A stretch of DNA of 64,000 bases from Dyadobacter fermentans DSM 18053 (GTDB lineage Bacteria; Bacteroidota; Bacteroidia; Cytophagales; Spirosomataceae): positions 5,992,501 through 6,056,500 of the forward strand of contig NC_013037.1 in NCBI RefSeq assembly GCF_000023125.1, read 5' to 3'. Numbering within the stretch: the stretch's first letter is position 1; each line of letters opens with the position of its first letter. The position numbers were made by a program, and so were the translations under genes. This document shows positions 1-8,810 of this stretch, piece after piece. The notes beneath the pieces are model-generated. The model saw only the letters and a program-made list of their open reading frames with translations. It searched no databases and had not been told where the DNA came from.

Positions 1-38
1 AGGACACATTGATTCGGACATTAAAACATTAGAATAAA

Positions 39-404
39 ATGAAAAAAACTATCTTGGCAATCGCAGTTTTGGTGGGAGTATCAACTGCAAATCTTTCAAT
101 CGCTGCTGATAAAGTAAAAGAAAACAGCGCATCTATCGAGCTGGTTTCAGGTGCAGAATTGAAATTCAAATTGTCTCTTGAAAACGTAAAAGAAAGATCT
201 TCACTGGTTATAAAAGACTACACAGGACAAATCGTTTACAGCACATCGATCCCTAAGTCTGAAAACTACACTAAGATCTTCGACCTGTCGAACCTGGCAG
301 ACGGAAATTACAGCTTCGTAATCAACAATGGCAGCGAAATCTCTACAAAACCATTCGCGATCTCGACTGAAACAAAACGTCAGGTAACAGCAGTTATCAA
401 ATAA
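39..404 (+). CDS. small secreted protein of unknown function
   Basis: A 121-residue protein with a clear signal peptide (MKKTILAIAVLVGVSTANLS, cleavage likely after SIA near residue 22). The mature part is about 95 residues, rich in Lys, Ser and beta-branched residues. Its second half (IVYSTSIPKSENYTKIFDLS, then LADGNYSFVINNG) follows the pattern of small Ig-like beta-sandwich modules, such as those that end type IX-secreted proteins: a strand, then 'DLS.L..G.Y.F'. There is no catalytic motif and no lipobox. The gene stands alone and is followed directly by a strong hairpin terminator. I do not recognise a family. Export is well supported; the fold is inference. Confidence 0.8.
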   Translation: MKKTILAIAVLVGVSTANLSIAADKVKENSASIELVSGAELKFKLSLENVKERSSLVIKDYTGQIVYSTSIPKSENYTKIFDLSNLADGNYSFVINNGSEISTKPFAISTETKRQVTAVIK

Positions 405-426
405 TCATAGCCTGCTAATTGGCACT

Positions 427-465
427 AAAAAAGGCAGTACGGACATTCCGGACTGCCTTTTGCTA
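427..465. terminator. bidirectional terminator between convergent genes
   Basis: The arms AAAGGCAGT and ACTGCCTTT pair perfectly, with a further CGG/CCG pair inside. A-runs lie on the left and T-rich sequence on the right, so the hairpin can end both the upstream plus-strand gene and the minus-strand oxidoreductase. Confidence 0.85.
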
Positions 466-480
466 TTTTACAATGGCCGT

Positions 481-1515
481 TTAATAAGCCAATACTTTCT
501 TTTCGTTGCTGCTTTGGAATGCCAGGTCAATCACCCGGCAAGTGCGCAGCACCTCTTCCGGCTTCACAGCCAGCTCGGCACCGTTTACGATCGCGTCGTA
601 AACATTCTGGTAAAATGGCATGTAATCGCCCGCTTCGCTCTCCACAATGCCTGTGAACGCCTCGCTGTACAACGTGCCCCAGCGATCTTCCGGCTCCACG
701 CCCCACGGTTTTTCGGTAGGCAGCACGTTTTGGCGCAATGTCTCCTCCTGCGGATCGAGGCCGCCTTTGATAAACGACCCTTTGGTACCGTGCAGGACGT
801 AACGCAGCTTGTTTTCGTATACCATCAGGCTCGACTTCACGATCACCGACTTGTCGGGATAGCCCAGGCGGATATCGAAATAATCGTCGATTTCGCTGTT
901 CGGGCGTACAATCCGGATATCGGCTGTGACGGTTTCTGGCTCGCCGAACAGTACCAGCGCCTGGTCGATCAGGTGCGGGCCGAGGTTGTACACATTGCCG
1001 CCCACGGGCACGGCGCGCTCTTTCCATGAGCCGGCCACGGCTTCGCGGTAGCGGTCGTAGCGGCATTCGTATTCGATAATATCGCCGAGTTTACCTTCAC
1101 CAAGTAGTTTTTGAATGGTGAGAAAGTCGGAATCCCAGCGGCGGTTTTGGTAGGCGGTAAGGATCAGCCCTTTTTCTCCGGCCACTTTTACAAGCTCACG
1201 GGCTTCCTCTTCGGTAGCGGAAAACGGCTTTTCGATCACCACATGCTTGCCGTTCTGGAGCGCGTCCATCGCGTATTCGAAATGGGTATCGTTGGGTGTG
1301 CAAATGAAAACCAGGTCGATCTCCTCGTCGCTGAGCAGCTCTTCCACCGACCGCGCATTGCCGATCGACGGATCAAATTCCTGCGCCTCGTTTTTGGACC
1401 TTTCGACCACCGTTTTGATCTTGAAATTCGGGTTGGTACTCAGAAACGGCGAATGAAAATACCGCCCCGACAAACCGAAACCGATTAAACCGACATTGAG
1501 AATTTTTGAAGGCAT
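481..1515 (-). CDS. Gfo/Idh/MocA family NAD(P)-dependent oxidoreductase
   Basis: A cytoplasmic oxidoreductase of 344 residues. The N-terminal Rossmann fold shows NVGLIGFGLSGRYFHSPFL near residues 7-25, where canonical members have GxGxxG. The family hallmark EKPFSATEEEA lies near residue 96 and carries the conserved Lys, and GGNVYNLGPHLIDQAL holds the downstream His. The C-terminal half is the usual alpha/beta substrate domain. The substrate is probably a sugar or inositol, but the sequence does not fix it. I chose the ATG at 1515 (MPSKILNV) because it sits just before the first beta strand. The longer frame to 1569 adds a basic, non-homologous leader. The gene lies downstream of the lyase-isomerase-dehydrogenase operon on the same strand, separated from it by a repeat-rich 357-base gap. 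Confidence 0.9.
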   Translation of the reverse strand: MPSKILNVGLIGFGLSGRYFHSPFLSTNPNFKIKTVVERSKNEAQEFDPSIGNARSVEELLSDEEIDLVFICTPNDTHFEYAMDALQNGKHVVIEKPFSATEEEARELVKVAGEKGLILTAYQNRRWDSDFLTIQKLLGEGKLGDIIEYECRYDRYREAVAGSWKERAVPVGGNVYNLGPHLIDQALVLFGEPETVTADIRIVRPNSEIDDYFDIRLGYPDKSVIVKSSLMVYENKLRYVLHGTKGSFIKGGLDPQEETLRQNVLPTEKPWGVEPEDRWGTLYSEAFTGIVESEAGDYMPFYQNVYDAIVNGAELAVKPEEVLRTCRVIDLAFQSSNEKKVLAY

Positions 1516-1686
1516 AGTTTTAAAAATTTTGCTTTGACGCAAAGGTAACCTTCCCCGAAAACTGAGCAAGGAGCCACTGCAGGATGTTTAGGATTGATAG
1601 GAGATTTTGACCCAATAATATTCTATTGACTAACATCGGCGCGTTTCGCCATGACAACGGAAGAAAAGAAATCGGCATTATGGTCG

Positions 1687-1775
1687 AATCGCGTAGCGAT
1701 TTAATGTTGGTAGGGATATCAACTCGCAAACCGTACCCAATCCCGTTAGGGATGCAACAACCAAGTTGTAGCAAC
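1687..1775. repeat. cluster of small hairpins (REP-like) in a 357-base gap
   Basis: The gap 1516-1872 holds no convincing gene. It contains a row of short stem-loops: AATCGC-GTA-GCGATT (1687-1701), ATCCC-GTTA-GGGAT (1740-1753) and GTTG-TAG-CAAC (about 1764-1774). From memory, paired hairpins with AATCGC and ATCCCGTTAGGGAT cores are dispersed between genes in many Bacteroidota. That recollection is not a search result. The open frame over this region is probably a by-product of the repeat. Confidence 0.5.
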
Positions 1776-1872
1776 GCGGTGTTGTTACATGCCCAAGGGC
1801 ATTGCGCGGACGTTGGATCTCCGTCTTTTGCTACCGATATCGCATGCCTGACGGCATTTACTTCTTCCAATA

Positions 1873-3969
1873 TTACGGCAACGCAAATGCCACATACCGA
1901 TCTCCGGATTTCGTATTCAACTTCCCGCCGCCACAGGCTATGACGACATATTGCCGGCCGCTCACTGAATAGGTACTTGCCGATGCGTAGCCGGCCGCAG
2001 GCAATGCGGCGTGCCATAATTGCTTTCCCGTTTCTTTGTCGAAGGCCCGGAACTGCTCGTCGCGGCTGGCGGCGATGAATATCAATCCGCTGGCGGTCAC
2101 CAACGGCCCTCCATAGTTGTCTGTGCCGGTGGGAGGAATTCCTTTGGCGGTGAGCTCTTTATATTCGCCGAGCGGGACCTGCCATTTTCGTTGGCCGGTG
2201 TTGAGGTCGACGGCGGTTAATGTGCCCCAGGGAGGCTGGCTTACCGGGTAGCCATTGCGATCGTACCAGCGGTTATAGCCCGTGTGCTGGTAGGGAACGT
2301 TGGATTTAGAATCCATTTTAATGCCCTCTGCGCTTCCCTCGTTGCTGAGGTAGGCGATGATGGATTTTCGTTCGGCGTCGGAAATGTGCGTGAAAGAGGG
2401 CATCATTCCGCGGCCATTTTGCAATACGGCTGCTATTTGTGCCGGTTTCAGGCGCTTTTCGAGGTTGGCCAGCGAAGGATAGGAGCCGTCATGATTGCCC
2501 ATTTTGTCGGCGCCGTGGCAGGCTGCGCAATGCATTTGGTATAGCTGCGCGCCGGTGACGGCGGATGCATTGTCGGGAATTTTCTTTTTTACAAGTGATG
2601 TGTAAACCGGTATTTCCTTCGCGGGAACGTACATGATGCCGCCCGGATCGGTGGCTGCTCCGCCCCATTGCGCGCCGCCGTCGGTGCCCGGGTAGAAGAT
2701 CGTCATGTCGGATGTAATGGGAATGTAGGCGCTGCCAGTCTTGGCTTTTGAAAGTAGGCCAACAAGCGAATCGCGGTCAGCCACGAACGGGTTGAAATCT
2801 TTTGCCGTGAATGCCTGCCGGGTGAACGGGACGGGCAATGTGGGAATCGGCTGGGTGGCCGCTACCTTTTCGCCTGCGATGGTCGGGAAATGGAATGCCG
2901 TTTCTTTGATTGGGAAGAGCGGTTTGCCCGTCGCCCGGTCGAGAACAAACACGTAGCCCTGCTTTGTAACCTGCACCACGGCGTCCACGGGCTTGCCTTT
3001 GTGGGTGACGGTGACGAGGTTCGGCGGGCAGGGCGGATCGCGGTCCCAGATGTCGTGATGCACGAGCTGGTAATGCCAGAGACGTTTTCCCGTGGCGGCG
3101 TCGAGCGCGATGAGGCAGTTTGCAAACAGGTTATCGCCCGGACGGTTGCCGCCGTAAAAATCATAAGCCGCCGAGCCGGTAGGAATGTACACAATGCCGC
3201 GCCTACGGTCGATCGCCATGCCGGCCCACGCATTGGCACCACCGAAATGCTCGCGCGCATTCGCAGGCCACGTTTCGGAACCATATTCACCAGGGGCCGG
3301 AATCGTGTTGAACGTCCATACCACCTTGCCCGTACGCACATCGTACGCGCGCACATCCCCGAGCAGGGCCGTTTCGTTTTCATTGACGCGCGCTCCGGTG
3401 ATCAGCAGGTTTTTGTAAATGGTATTGGGTGTATTCGAAGTAATGTAGTCGTCGGCGCCGGGACGCCCGATGCCTATCCGCAGATCAATGCGTCCGCTTA
3501 CTCCAAAGGTTGATATTGATGAGCCATCGGCTGCATTCAATGCGTAAATGTATTTTCCAGCCCCGAAAAAGATGCGCTTTTCATTGCCTTCCGACCAATA
3601 GGTAACGCCCCGGGACAGCGTTCCGGCATTGTCCTTTAAATTGGTTTTCCAAATCTCCTCGCCAGTCGCTGCATTCACTGCGAAGGCCTGTATCCCGGCT
3701 GAAACGCCGTACAAAATACCATCCACCACGATCGGGTTGCATTGCATTTGTGTACGGTTCCGGTTGGTATCCGCACCGCCCGACGCGTACGTCCACGCGA
3801 CTTGCAGTTGCGTTACATTATCCTTCGTGATCTGGCCTAATGCCGAATAATGGCTTCGGGCACCGTCGCCATTATATTCCGGCCAGTTCTGGTCGGCAGA
3901 ATGCGAGCTGATCACAAAACCGCACAGCGCCGCAAACGCGGCGGATAGGAGGATGGGCGTTAGTTTCAT
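1873..3969 (-). CDS. PQQ-dependent dehydrogenase with internal cytochrome c domain
   Basis: A periplasmic quinoprotein of 698 residues that would oxidise sugars or alcohols and pass electrons to its own haem. A signal peptide (MKLTPILLSAAFAALCGFVI) precedes the mature WPEYNGDGARSHYS start typical of the PQQ beta-propeller. Tryptophan-docking repeats such as ATGEEIWKTN, TGKVVWTFNT and TGKRLWHYQL recur along the propeller. A mono-haem cytochrome c (C481-A-A-C484-H485) is inserted before the last blades, with a possible axial Met in RGMMPSF. The propeller resumes at PWGTLTAVDLNTGQRKW. This matches the glucose/quinate-type soluble dehydrogenases of Bacteroidota. No PQQ synthesis gene is in the window. 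It is the third gene of a minus-strand operon, 14 bases after the isomerase. Confidence 0.93.
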   Translation of the reverse strand: MKLTPILLSAAFAALCGFVISSHSADQNWPEYNGDGARSHYSALGQITKDNVTQLQVAWTYASGGADTNRNRTQMQCNPIVVDGILYGVSAGIQAFAVNAATGEEIWKTNLKDNAGTLSRGVTYWSEGNEKRIFFGAGKYIYALNAADGSSISTFGVSGRIDLRIGIGRPGADDYITSNTPNTIYKNLLITGARVNENETALLGDVRAYDVRTGKVVWTFNTIPAPGEYGSETWPANAREHFGGANAWAGMAIDRRRGIVYIPTGSAAYDFYGGNRPGDNLFANCLIALDAATGKRLWHYQLVHHDIWDRDPPCPPNLVTVTHKGKPVDAVVQVTKQGYVFVLDRATGKPLFPIKETAFHFPTIAGEKVAATQPIPTLPVPFTRQAFTAKDFNPFVADRDSLVGLLSKAKTGSAYIPITSDMTIFYPGTDGGAQWGGAATDPGGIMYVPAKEIPVYTSLVKKKIPDNASAVTGAQLYQMHCAACHGADKMGNHDGSYPSLANLEKRLKPAQIAAVLQNGRGMMPSFTHISDAERKSIIAYLSNEGSAEGIKMDSKSNVPYQHTGYNRWYDRNGYPVSQPPWGTLTAVDLNTGQRKWQVPLGEYKELTAKGIPPTGTDNYGGPLVTASGLIFIAASRDEQFRAFDKETGKQLWHAALPAAGYASASTYSVSGRQYVVIACGGGKLNTKSGDRYVAFALP

Positions 3970-3983
3970 GGATGCGGCGGGTG

Positions 3984-4931
3984 TTATGCGGCGGCCCAGA
4001 GATCTTTCAGTTTCTGTAAATCACGTTTCATCGCATCGAAAACGACTTTTTTATCCACCGTGATCTGATACGCACCCTGGTCGGCCCCGCCCAGCGGGTA
4101 TTCAAGGTGGAGGCAAATCGGCACATTCACCTGCAAATCTTTCAGCAGTTTGAAATAGGTTTTAAAATCCACCATTCCCTCGCCCAGCGGCACGCTTTTT
4201 ACGGCCCATTTGCCGCTGCTGTTTTTCTCCCAGTAAAAATCCTTGATCACGATCGTTTTGATGTGCGGCCGGATCAGGTTAAAGCCGGTTTGCCACGAAA
4301 GCCCGCCTTCAACTGTCGCGTGACGAATGTCGTATTGCGCGCCCATTGTTTGCTGATTGGCCTTTTGAAGGATCTGCCATATTTCGAACATCGAAGCGCC
4401 CACCATCCTGCCCGAATGGTTTTGGTAACACCCGTTAATGCCCAACTTTTCATTCAGTTGGCTCAAACCGGCCATTTTGCCGCCAAATTCGCTGAGCTGC
4501 TCGGGAATGCTTTTCTGCTCGTTGTAGCGGTACCAGTTCATCCGGTAATATTTGAAGCCCAGTTTGGCGGCCGTTTCGAGCAGTTTTTTATCGACCGGGT
4601 TGGCGGCATCCTCCACGGCAGTGCAGAACATTTGCGGCGCAAGCCCTACCTTTTTCATCGCTTCCACGGCCAGCGGGAGGTCTGTTTCCACTTTTTCGGG
4701 CAACACGTGGCCTTTGGGGCGCACGGTCAGGTCAATGCCGTCGAAGCCGAGTTCTCTGGCCGCTTCGGCCATGTCCTGGTAGTTAAGGAATTGCAGATGT
4801 TTGGAGAAAATATTGACTTTAAGATCATCCGCCGCATGAGCGGGCCGTGCGAATGTTTCCTGAGTTAATGAAGGAATAATGCTGCCGGCGAGGGCGCTGC
4901 GGACGATAAAATCTCTGCGGGATAGGTTCAT
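3984..4931 (-). CDS. secreted sugar phosphate isomerase/epimerase family protein
   Basis: A protein of 315 residues with a twin-arginine-like leader (MNLSRRDFIVRSALAGSIIP), so probably exported folded. The mature part is an AP-endonuclease-2-like TIM barrel: LGFDGIDLTVRPKGHVLPE early, YRMNWYRYN midway, and the late DIRHATVEGG and IKDFYWE strands that carry acidic or His metal ligands in xylose-isomerase-like enzymes. CLHLEYPLGG is near the end. The substrate is unknown. It lies 8 bases after the heparinase-like gene and 14 bases before the PQQ dehydrogenase, so the three are almost certainly co-transcribed. This fits processing of sugars released from a polysaccharide. Confidence 0.88.
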   Translation of the reverse strand: MNLSRRDFIVRSALAGSIIPSLTQETFARPAHAADDLKVNIFSKHLQFLNYQDMAEAARELGFDGIDLTVRPKGHVLPEKVETDLPLAVEAMKKVGLAPQMFCTAVEDAANPVDKKLLETAAKLGFKYYRMNWYRYNEQKSIPEQLSEFGGKMAGLSQLNEKLGINGCYQNHSGRMVGASMFEIWQILQKANQQTMGAQYDIRHATVEGGLSWQTGFNLIRPHIKTIVIKDFYWEKNSSGKWAVKSVPLGEGMVDFKTYFKLLKDLQVNVPICLHLEYPLGGADQGAYQITVDKKVVFDAMKRDLQKLKDLWAAA

Positions 4932-4939
4932 GGGGCGGT

Positions 4940-6874
4940 TCAGGATTTAGTAATGACGAAACTATGTTTGCCTTTGGGTTTCAGGGCTTTGCTGGTGAGT
5001 ACAATGCGCGTCACCGGATTGCCGTCCCACTTGGTTTTGAAACTTCTGTATTCCATTCCGTCGGTGGAAGGCAACTCGGTGGAAACGGACCATTGCCTGG
5101 GATCATAAGTGAGCGAAACCGATTTTTTACCGGGCGTGGTCAGGATGATTTTGCCCGGCGTGCCGGTGTCGACTTTGCAGACGGTCATGAATATCTGCTG
5201 CAATGAATCCGGCTTCTGCTTCAATATGTAGTCGTCAGCAACTTCCACGACGTTTTTAACCGTATTCAGCTTCACACTGCGGTTCCACGTTTGCACGCCC
5301 GCTTCCGGCGCGAATGCCGGCGCAATGTCCATCGCGAGCGACACTTCTTTGTCGGAGACATTACTTTTTACATTCCGCGCATTGTACTGCTTGCCGGCCG
5401 GTTGGCCAAAGCCATTGACAATCGGCACATTATGGTATTCCGATCTTGTAAACCAGAGCTCGTAGCGCCTTGGCGAAAACGTGCGCGCGGTGTAGTTGCC
5501 CCGGCCCGCGTCCACGATGACCGGCTCGCCGTCGGCATACACGATGAAATCGCCCACGTCGTTGTGATTGTGGCTTTCGGCATTGTGCCCGGCGTGGGTG
5601 GCGAGGTAAAGGCCATTGGCCGAGCGCGCCGTCAGCACCTCAATGTCCGACAGCCAGGAATGCGCCACCGGTTCATAGGTTTTGGTTTGATCCTGCTTCA
5701 ATTCCGAGGTCGTGAGCAGGTTCCATATCTTCCGCGGCCGGTGAAAGCCCTCCCCGCCGGCCACCGCTCCAAACCGCCCGTAAGCCCACTCGCCGAAAGC
5801 GGCCAGCGCCGGGTCATTTACGGCCTCGCCGAAGCGGTAGAGCATGAGGCCGTCCGGTTTCAGTTTCGGATCGGCGTCGGCGAAGTTTACGAAATAGTCG
5901 TCGGCAATGTGGACTTTGTAAACATAGGTGGCCATTTTGCGGATCAGATCGTTGTCGTAAATGCCAATTTTGCCATCTGTGGCGCTTTCGAGGATCGCCA
6001 GCGCGTCGTAGGCGCTGGCTCCGGCGGCAAACCAGTAGCTTGGTCCTTCGTCGCAGCCGCCGTCGTCGCCCAGGCTGTTGAAATAGCGATCCAGGAACAC
6101 CATGTACTGGTATGCGTTGGCGCCGCGTTTTTGCAGATCCCTTTCCAGCAACAGATCGGCAATGAGCAGGTTCGACACGATCCACGGGTTCCAGTTATTC
6201 ACCGGTTTAGTGGTACTCAGCCAGCCGTAGCGCTGAGCGTCGTGCAGCGGTTCGAATATTTTCCGGTTGGTTTCAGCATAAATGCGCGGGCGGATGAGCG
6301 GCGAGATCTTATCGAGTTTTTCTCCCAAAAAATAATCGGTAAGGGCTAGGACGGCTGCCGTTTCGGCGCCGAAAAGGTCGACAGTCGGGTCCTGGGCGTC
6401 GGGCAGACCGTTTTTGGCTTTTTGTACACTCAAATGCGCCGGCACGCCCCAGTAAGTTTCCTCGCAAATCGCCCATACTGAATTCAGGATGGTTTCCGTG
6501 AAACGGTCTTTGCCTTCCGCGGCTTCTGCTAGCACAAGGCTCATCAGCTGATTTCTCCGCCCAAACGACGCTGCCGAATGCCTTTCGCGGTCACCGCTGC
6601 GGGTAAAATCGAGCAGGAGGCTGGCCGAAACGGCGGCAATAGGCTTTTCCAGCGCTTCTTCGCCGGTTTGAATGATTTTCGCTAGCTGCGCCGGGTCGGT
6701 TTTGCTTCGCCATTCTTCGGGTGTTTTGGGGTAGGGGGCCCATTGATCGAGCGGGATGAGGGCTTCGCTGAATGCGCTCTGCGTATACTTTTGGGCAAGA
6801 ATGTTACGCTGGGTGACTTGTGCACTGATATGCAGCGGTATCACCAGCGCAAATGCCAGTAGTAGTCTGATCAT
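4940..6874 (-). CDS. heparinase II/III-like polysaccharide lyase
   Basis: A 644-residue protein with a signal peptide (MIRLLLAFALVIPLHISAQ). The N-terminal two-thirds is alpha-helical, as in the alpha/alpha toroid of uronate-polysaccharide lyases (NNWNPWIVSNLLIADLLL, GDDGGCDEGPSYWFAAGASA). The C-terminal beta-sandwich carries the heparinase II/III hallmark SHNHNDVGDFIVYADGEPV and the following DAGRGNYTARTFSPRRYELW. The conserved His and Tyr residues suit lyase chemistry on a uronic-acid glycan such as alginate or a glycosaminoglycan, but the substrate cannot be read from the sequence. It is the promoter-proximal gene of the operon that continues into the isomerase and PQQ dehydrogenase. It is divergent from the secreted Gfo/Idh gene, with a 114-base gap between them. 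Confidence 0.9.
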   Translation of the reverse strand: MIRLLLAFALVIPLHISAQVTQRNILAQKYTQSAFSEALIPLDQWAPYPKTPEEWRSKTDPAQLAKIIQTGEEALEKPIAAVSASLLLDFTRSGDRERHSAASFGRRNQLMSLVLAEAAEGKDRFTETILNSVWAICEETYWGVPAHLSVQKAKNGLPDAQDPTVDLFGAETAAVLALTDYFLGEKLDKISPLIRPRIYAETNRKIFEPLHDAQRYGWLSTTKPVNNWNPWIVSNLLIADLLLERDLQKRGANAYQYMVFLDRYFNSLGDDGGCDEGPSYWFAAGASAYDALAILESATDGKIGIYDNDLIRKMATYVYKVHIADDYFVNFADADPKLKPDGLMLYRFGEAVNDPALAAFGEWAYGRFGAVAGGEGFHRPRKIWNLLTTSELKQDQTKTYEPVAHSWLSDIEVLTARSANGLYLATHAGHNAESHNHNDVGDFIVYADGEPVIVDAGRGNYTARTFSPRRYELWFTRSEYHNVPIVNGFGQPAGKQYNARNVKSNVSDKEVSLAMDIAPAFAPEAGVQTWNRSVKLNTVKNVVEVADDYILKQKPDSLQQIFMTVCKVDTGTPGKIILTTPGKKSVSLTYDPRQWSVSTELPSTDGMEYRSFKTKWDGNPVTRIVLTSKALKPKGKHSFVITKS

Positions 6875-6988
6875 AGCGGCTGAGGTTTAGGAAGTTAAAT
6901 TTGGGTTAATATAAGACTTTAATATCCAGTAGAATCACTGACTTCGGCCTTTAATTTAAATTCAATCAGGATAATTTCTCGAAAAAAT

Positions 6989-8275
6989 ATGACTACCGAA
7001 CGCTTGAACCGTCGTAATTTCTTAAAGGCCGGTGCCGTCATTTCCTCCTTCATGATCGTGCCGCGGCATGTGCTTGGACGAGGTTACCAGGCGCCGAGCG
7101 ATCTGATTTCCCTGGGTTTTATCGGCTGCGGGCGCCAGAGCGGCGGGCTGCGCAACCGGTTTCTGGATACCCGCGAAACACGGATCATCGCCGCCTCGGA
7201 TGTGTACGGAGTCAAACTGGATACTTTTGTGAATGCGACCAATAAGTGGTATTCCGAAAAACTTGGTCAGGGCGACTACAAAGCGGCTACGGGCATCAAG
7301 GACTTCCGTCAACTGCTCGACCGGAAGGATATCGACGCCGTCGTGATCGCCTCGCCCGATCATTGGCATGCCGCAATGTCTGTACGTGCTGCCGAGGCGG
7401 GGAAGGATATTTATTGTGAAAAACCACTTTCGCTGACCGTCCGCGAGGGAAGGGCTATGGTGAATGCAACCAGGAAGCACAACCGGGTTTTCCAGACGGG
7501 CAGCATGCAGCGGTCCGCGCCGGAATTTACCAAAGCGGTTCAGCTTGTCCGCAGCGGCGCCATTGGAACGGTGAAAAAAGTGTACGTGAATGTAGGCGGG
7601 CCGCCAAAAGTATGGGACCTGCAAGGGGAAACGCGTCCCGACGGCCTCGACTGGACATTATGGATGGGGCCGAACACCGTCGAACGCCCCTACAACAATG
7701 AGCTGGCGCCGGCGATGGACGCGACTTTTTGGCCTAAGTGGCGAGACTACGCCGAATTTGGCGGAGGCGGAATGACCGACTGGGGCGCGCACATGTTCGA
7801 TATTGCGCAATGGGGGTTGAATATGGACGCCAGCGGCCCCACCGGACTGGTTTATTCCGAACCCGGCAAAGGTTTGGTATACAAATATGCGAACGGCGTA
7901 GAAGTGGTCCACCGGCCGATGGAAGGCAAGCAGCATTGCCATTTCGTGGGTACCGACGGCGAGGTTTTCGTTGCCCGCGGCGAATTGAAAACTACGCCTG
8001 AAACATTGAAAGACAAGGCATTTAATGCCGGAGATGCAGGCGTTTATGTCAGCACAAACCACTACAAGGACTTCCTGAATGCGATCCGGACGCGCAAGCC
8101 GCCGATCTGCGATGTTGAAACGGGGCATCGTACGGCTACCGTTTGCAATATTGGCAATATCGCGTACAACTTGGGGCGTTCGCTGCGGTGGGACCCGGTG
8201 AAGGAAACGTTTACGGGAGATAAAAATGCGGACAAGCTGCTCGGCCGGCCGATGCGGAAAGAATGGAAAGTATGA
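6989..8275 (+). CDS. secreted Gfo/Idh/MocA family oxidoreductase
   Basis: A 428-residue protein with a twin-arginine leader (RLNRRNFLKAGAVISSFMI), the usual form of this exported Bacteroidota subfamily. The Rossmann motif is SLGFIGCGRQSGGLRNRF. The catalytic-region signature EKPLSLTVREGRAMVNATRK is preceded by SPDHWHAAMSVRAAEAGKD. A C-terminal DWGAHMFDIAQWGL block carries the conserved His and Asp. Members act on sugars, often opening or oxidising glycosides through a 3-keto step with bound NAD. The specific substrate is unknown. It is divergent from the heparinase-like operon, which suggests joint control. Confidence 0.9.
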   Translation: MTTERLNRRNFLKAGAVISSFMIVPRHVLGRGYQAPSDLISLGFIGCGRQSGGLRNRFLDTRETRIIAASDVYGVKLDTFVNATNKWYSEKLGQGDYKAATGIKDFRQLLDRKDIDAVVIASPDHWHAAMSVRAAEAGKDIYCEKPLSLTVREGRAMVNATRKHNRVFQTGSMQRSAPEFTKAVQLVRSGAIGTVKKVYVNVGGPPKVWDLQGETRPDGLDWTLWMGPNTVERPYNNELAPAMDATFWPKWRDYAEFGGGGMTDWGAHMFDIAQWGLNMDASGPTGLVYSEPGKGLVYKYANGVEVVHRPMEGKQHCHFVGTDGEVFVARGELKTTPETLKDKAFNAGDAGVYVSTNHYKDFLNAIRTRKPPICDVETGHRTATVCNIGNIAYNLGRSLRWDPVKETFTGDKNADKLLGRPMRKEWKV

Positions 8276-8319
8276 GGCCTAGGAAGGCATAAAAATGTAA
8301 CGGGTTTTTCCAAATTGTG

Positions 8320-8327
8320 TATTTTTG
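8320..8327 (+). promoter_or_regulatory. Bacteroidota -7 box next to the tsaE start
   Basis: TATTTTTG fits the TAnnTTTG -7 consensus and lies only 4 bases before the tsaE ATG. The transcript would then be nearly leaderless. No convincing -33 TTTG is seen at the usual distance. Confidence 0.45.
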
Positions 8328-8331
8328 TAGC

Positions 8332-8763
8332 ATGATTGGACAACCCACGGTTATTCGTTTTAAAGAACTCGACGAGCTCGGAGGTGTATCCGAAGCACTT
8401 CTCAGGCTCGGCGCAGAAACGCCCGTCTGGCTCTTCGAGGGCCAGATGGGAGCCGGTAAAACGACGCTCATCAAGGCGTTGTGCAGCCATCTCGGGGTTA
8501 CCACCCACGTGCAGAGCCCCACTTTCTCGCTGGTGAATGAATATGACGCGGGGGGCAGGACAATCTATCATTTTGACTTTTACAGGATTAAGGACGAAAC
8601 GGAAGCCCTGGATATGGGCGTGGAGGAGTATTTCGATTCGGGGGATTTCTGCTTTGTCGAATGGCCGGGGAAGGTTGAAAACCTTTGGCCGCTCAATTAC
8701 ATGCAGCTGCATCTGGAAGCGGATGAAAGTGGCATGAGAATATTGGAAGTCACCAGGGTATAA
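8332..8763 (+). CDS. tsaE: tRNA N6-adenosine threonylcarbamoyltransferase ATPase subunit TsaE
   Basis: A cytoplasmic P-loop ATPase of 143 residues, the normal TsaE size. It supports the TsaB-TsaD complex that makes t6A37 on ANN-decoding tRNAs. The Walker A loop EGQMGAGKTTLIK lies near residues 37-49, followed by the switch-like HVQSPTFSLVNEY and a Walker-B-like YHFDFYRIKD. FVEWPGKVENLWP is the usual C-terminal signature. I chose the ATG at 8332 over an upstream in-frame codon because the TAnnTTTG box overlaps the longer version. It is followed after 47 bases by alanine dehydrogenase. Confidence 0.95.
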   Translation: MIGQPTVIRFKELDELGGVSEALLRLGAETPVWLFEGQMGAGKTTLIKALCSHLGVTTHVQSPTFSLVNEYDAGGRTIYHFDFYRIKDETEALDMGVEEYFDSGDFCFVEWPGKVENLWPLNYMQLHLEADESGMRILEVTRV

Positions 8764-8810
8764 GAGGTCACATTTAGTCAGTTCAGTTTCACACTTCATT
8801 TTGCCAGTCA

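Noticed and set aside
1626..1943. 105-codon plus-strand frame in the same gap
   Set aside because: It is a translation of the repeat region with no recognisable fold, and it overlaps the PQQ gene's 3' end.
1520..2017. 165-codon frame over the hairpin region and the PQQ gene end
   Set aside because: It covers REP-like hairpins and overlaps the end of the PQQ dehydrogenase in another frame; no domain is visible.
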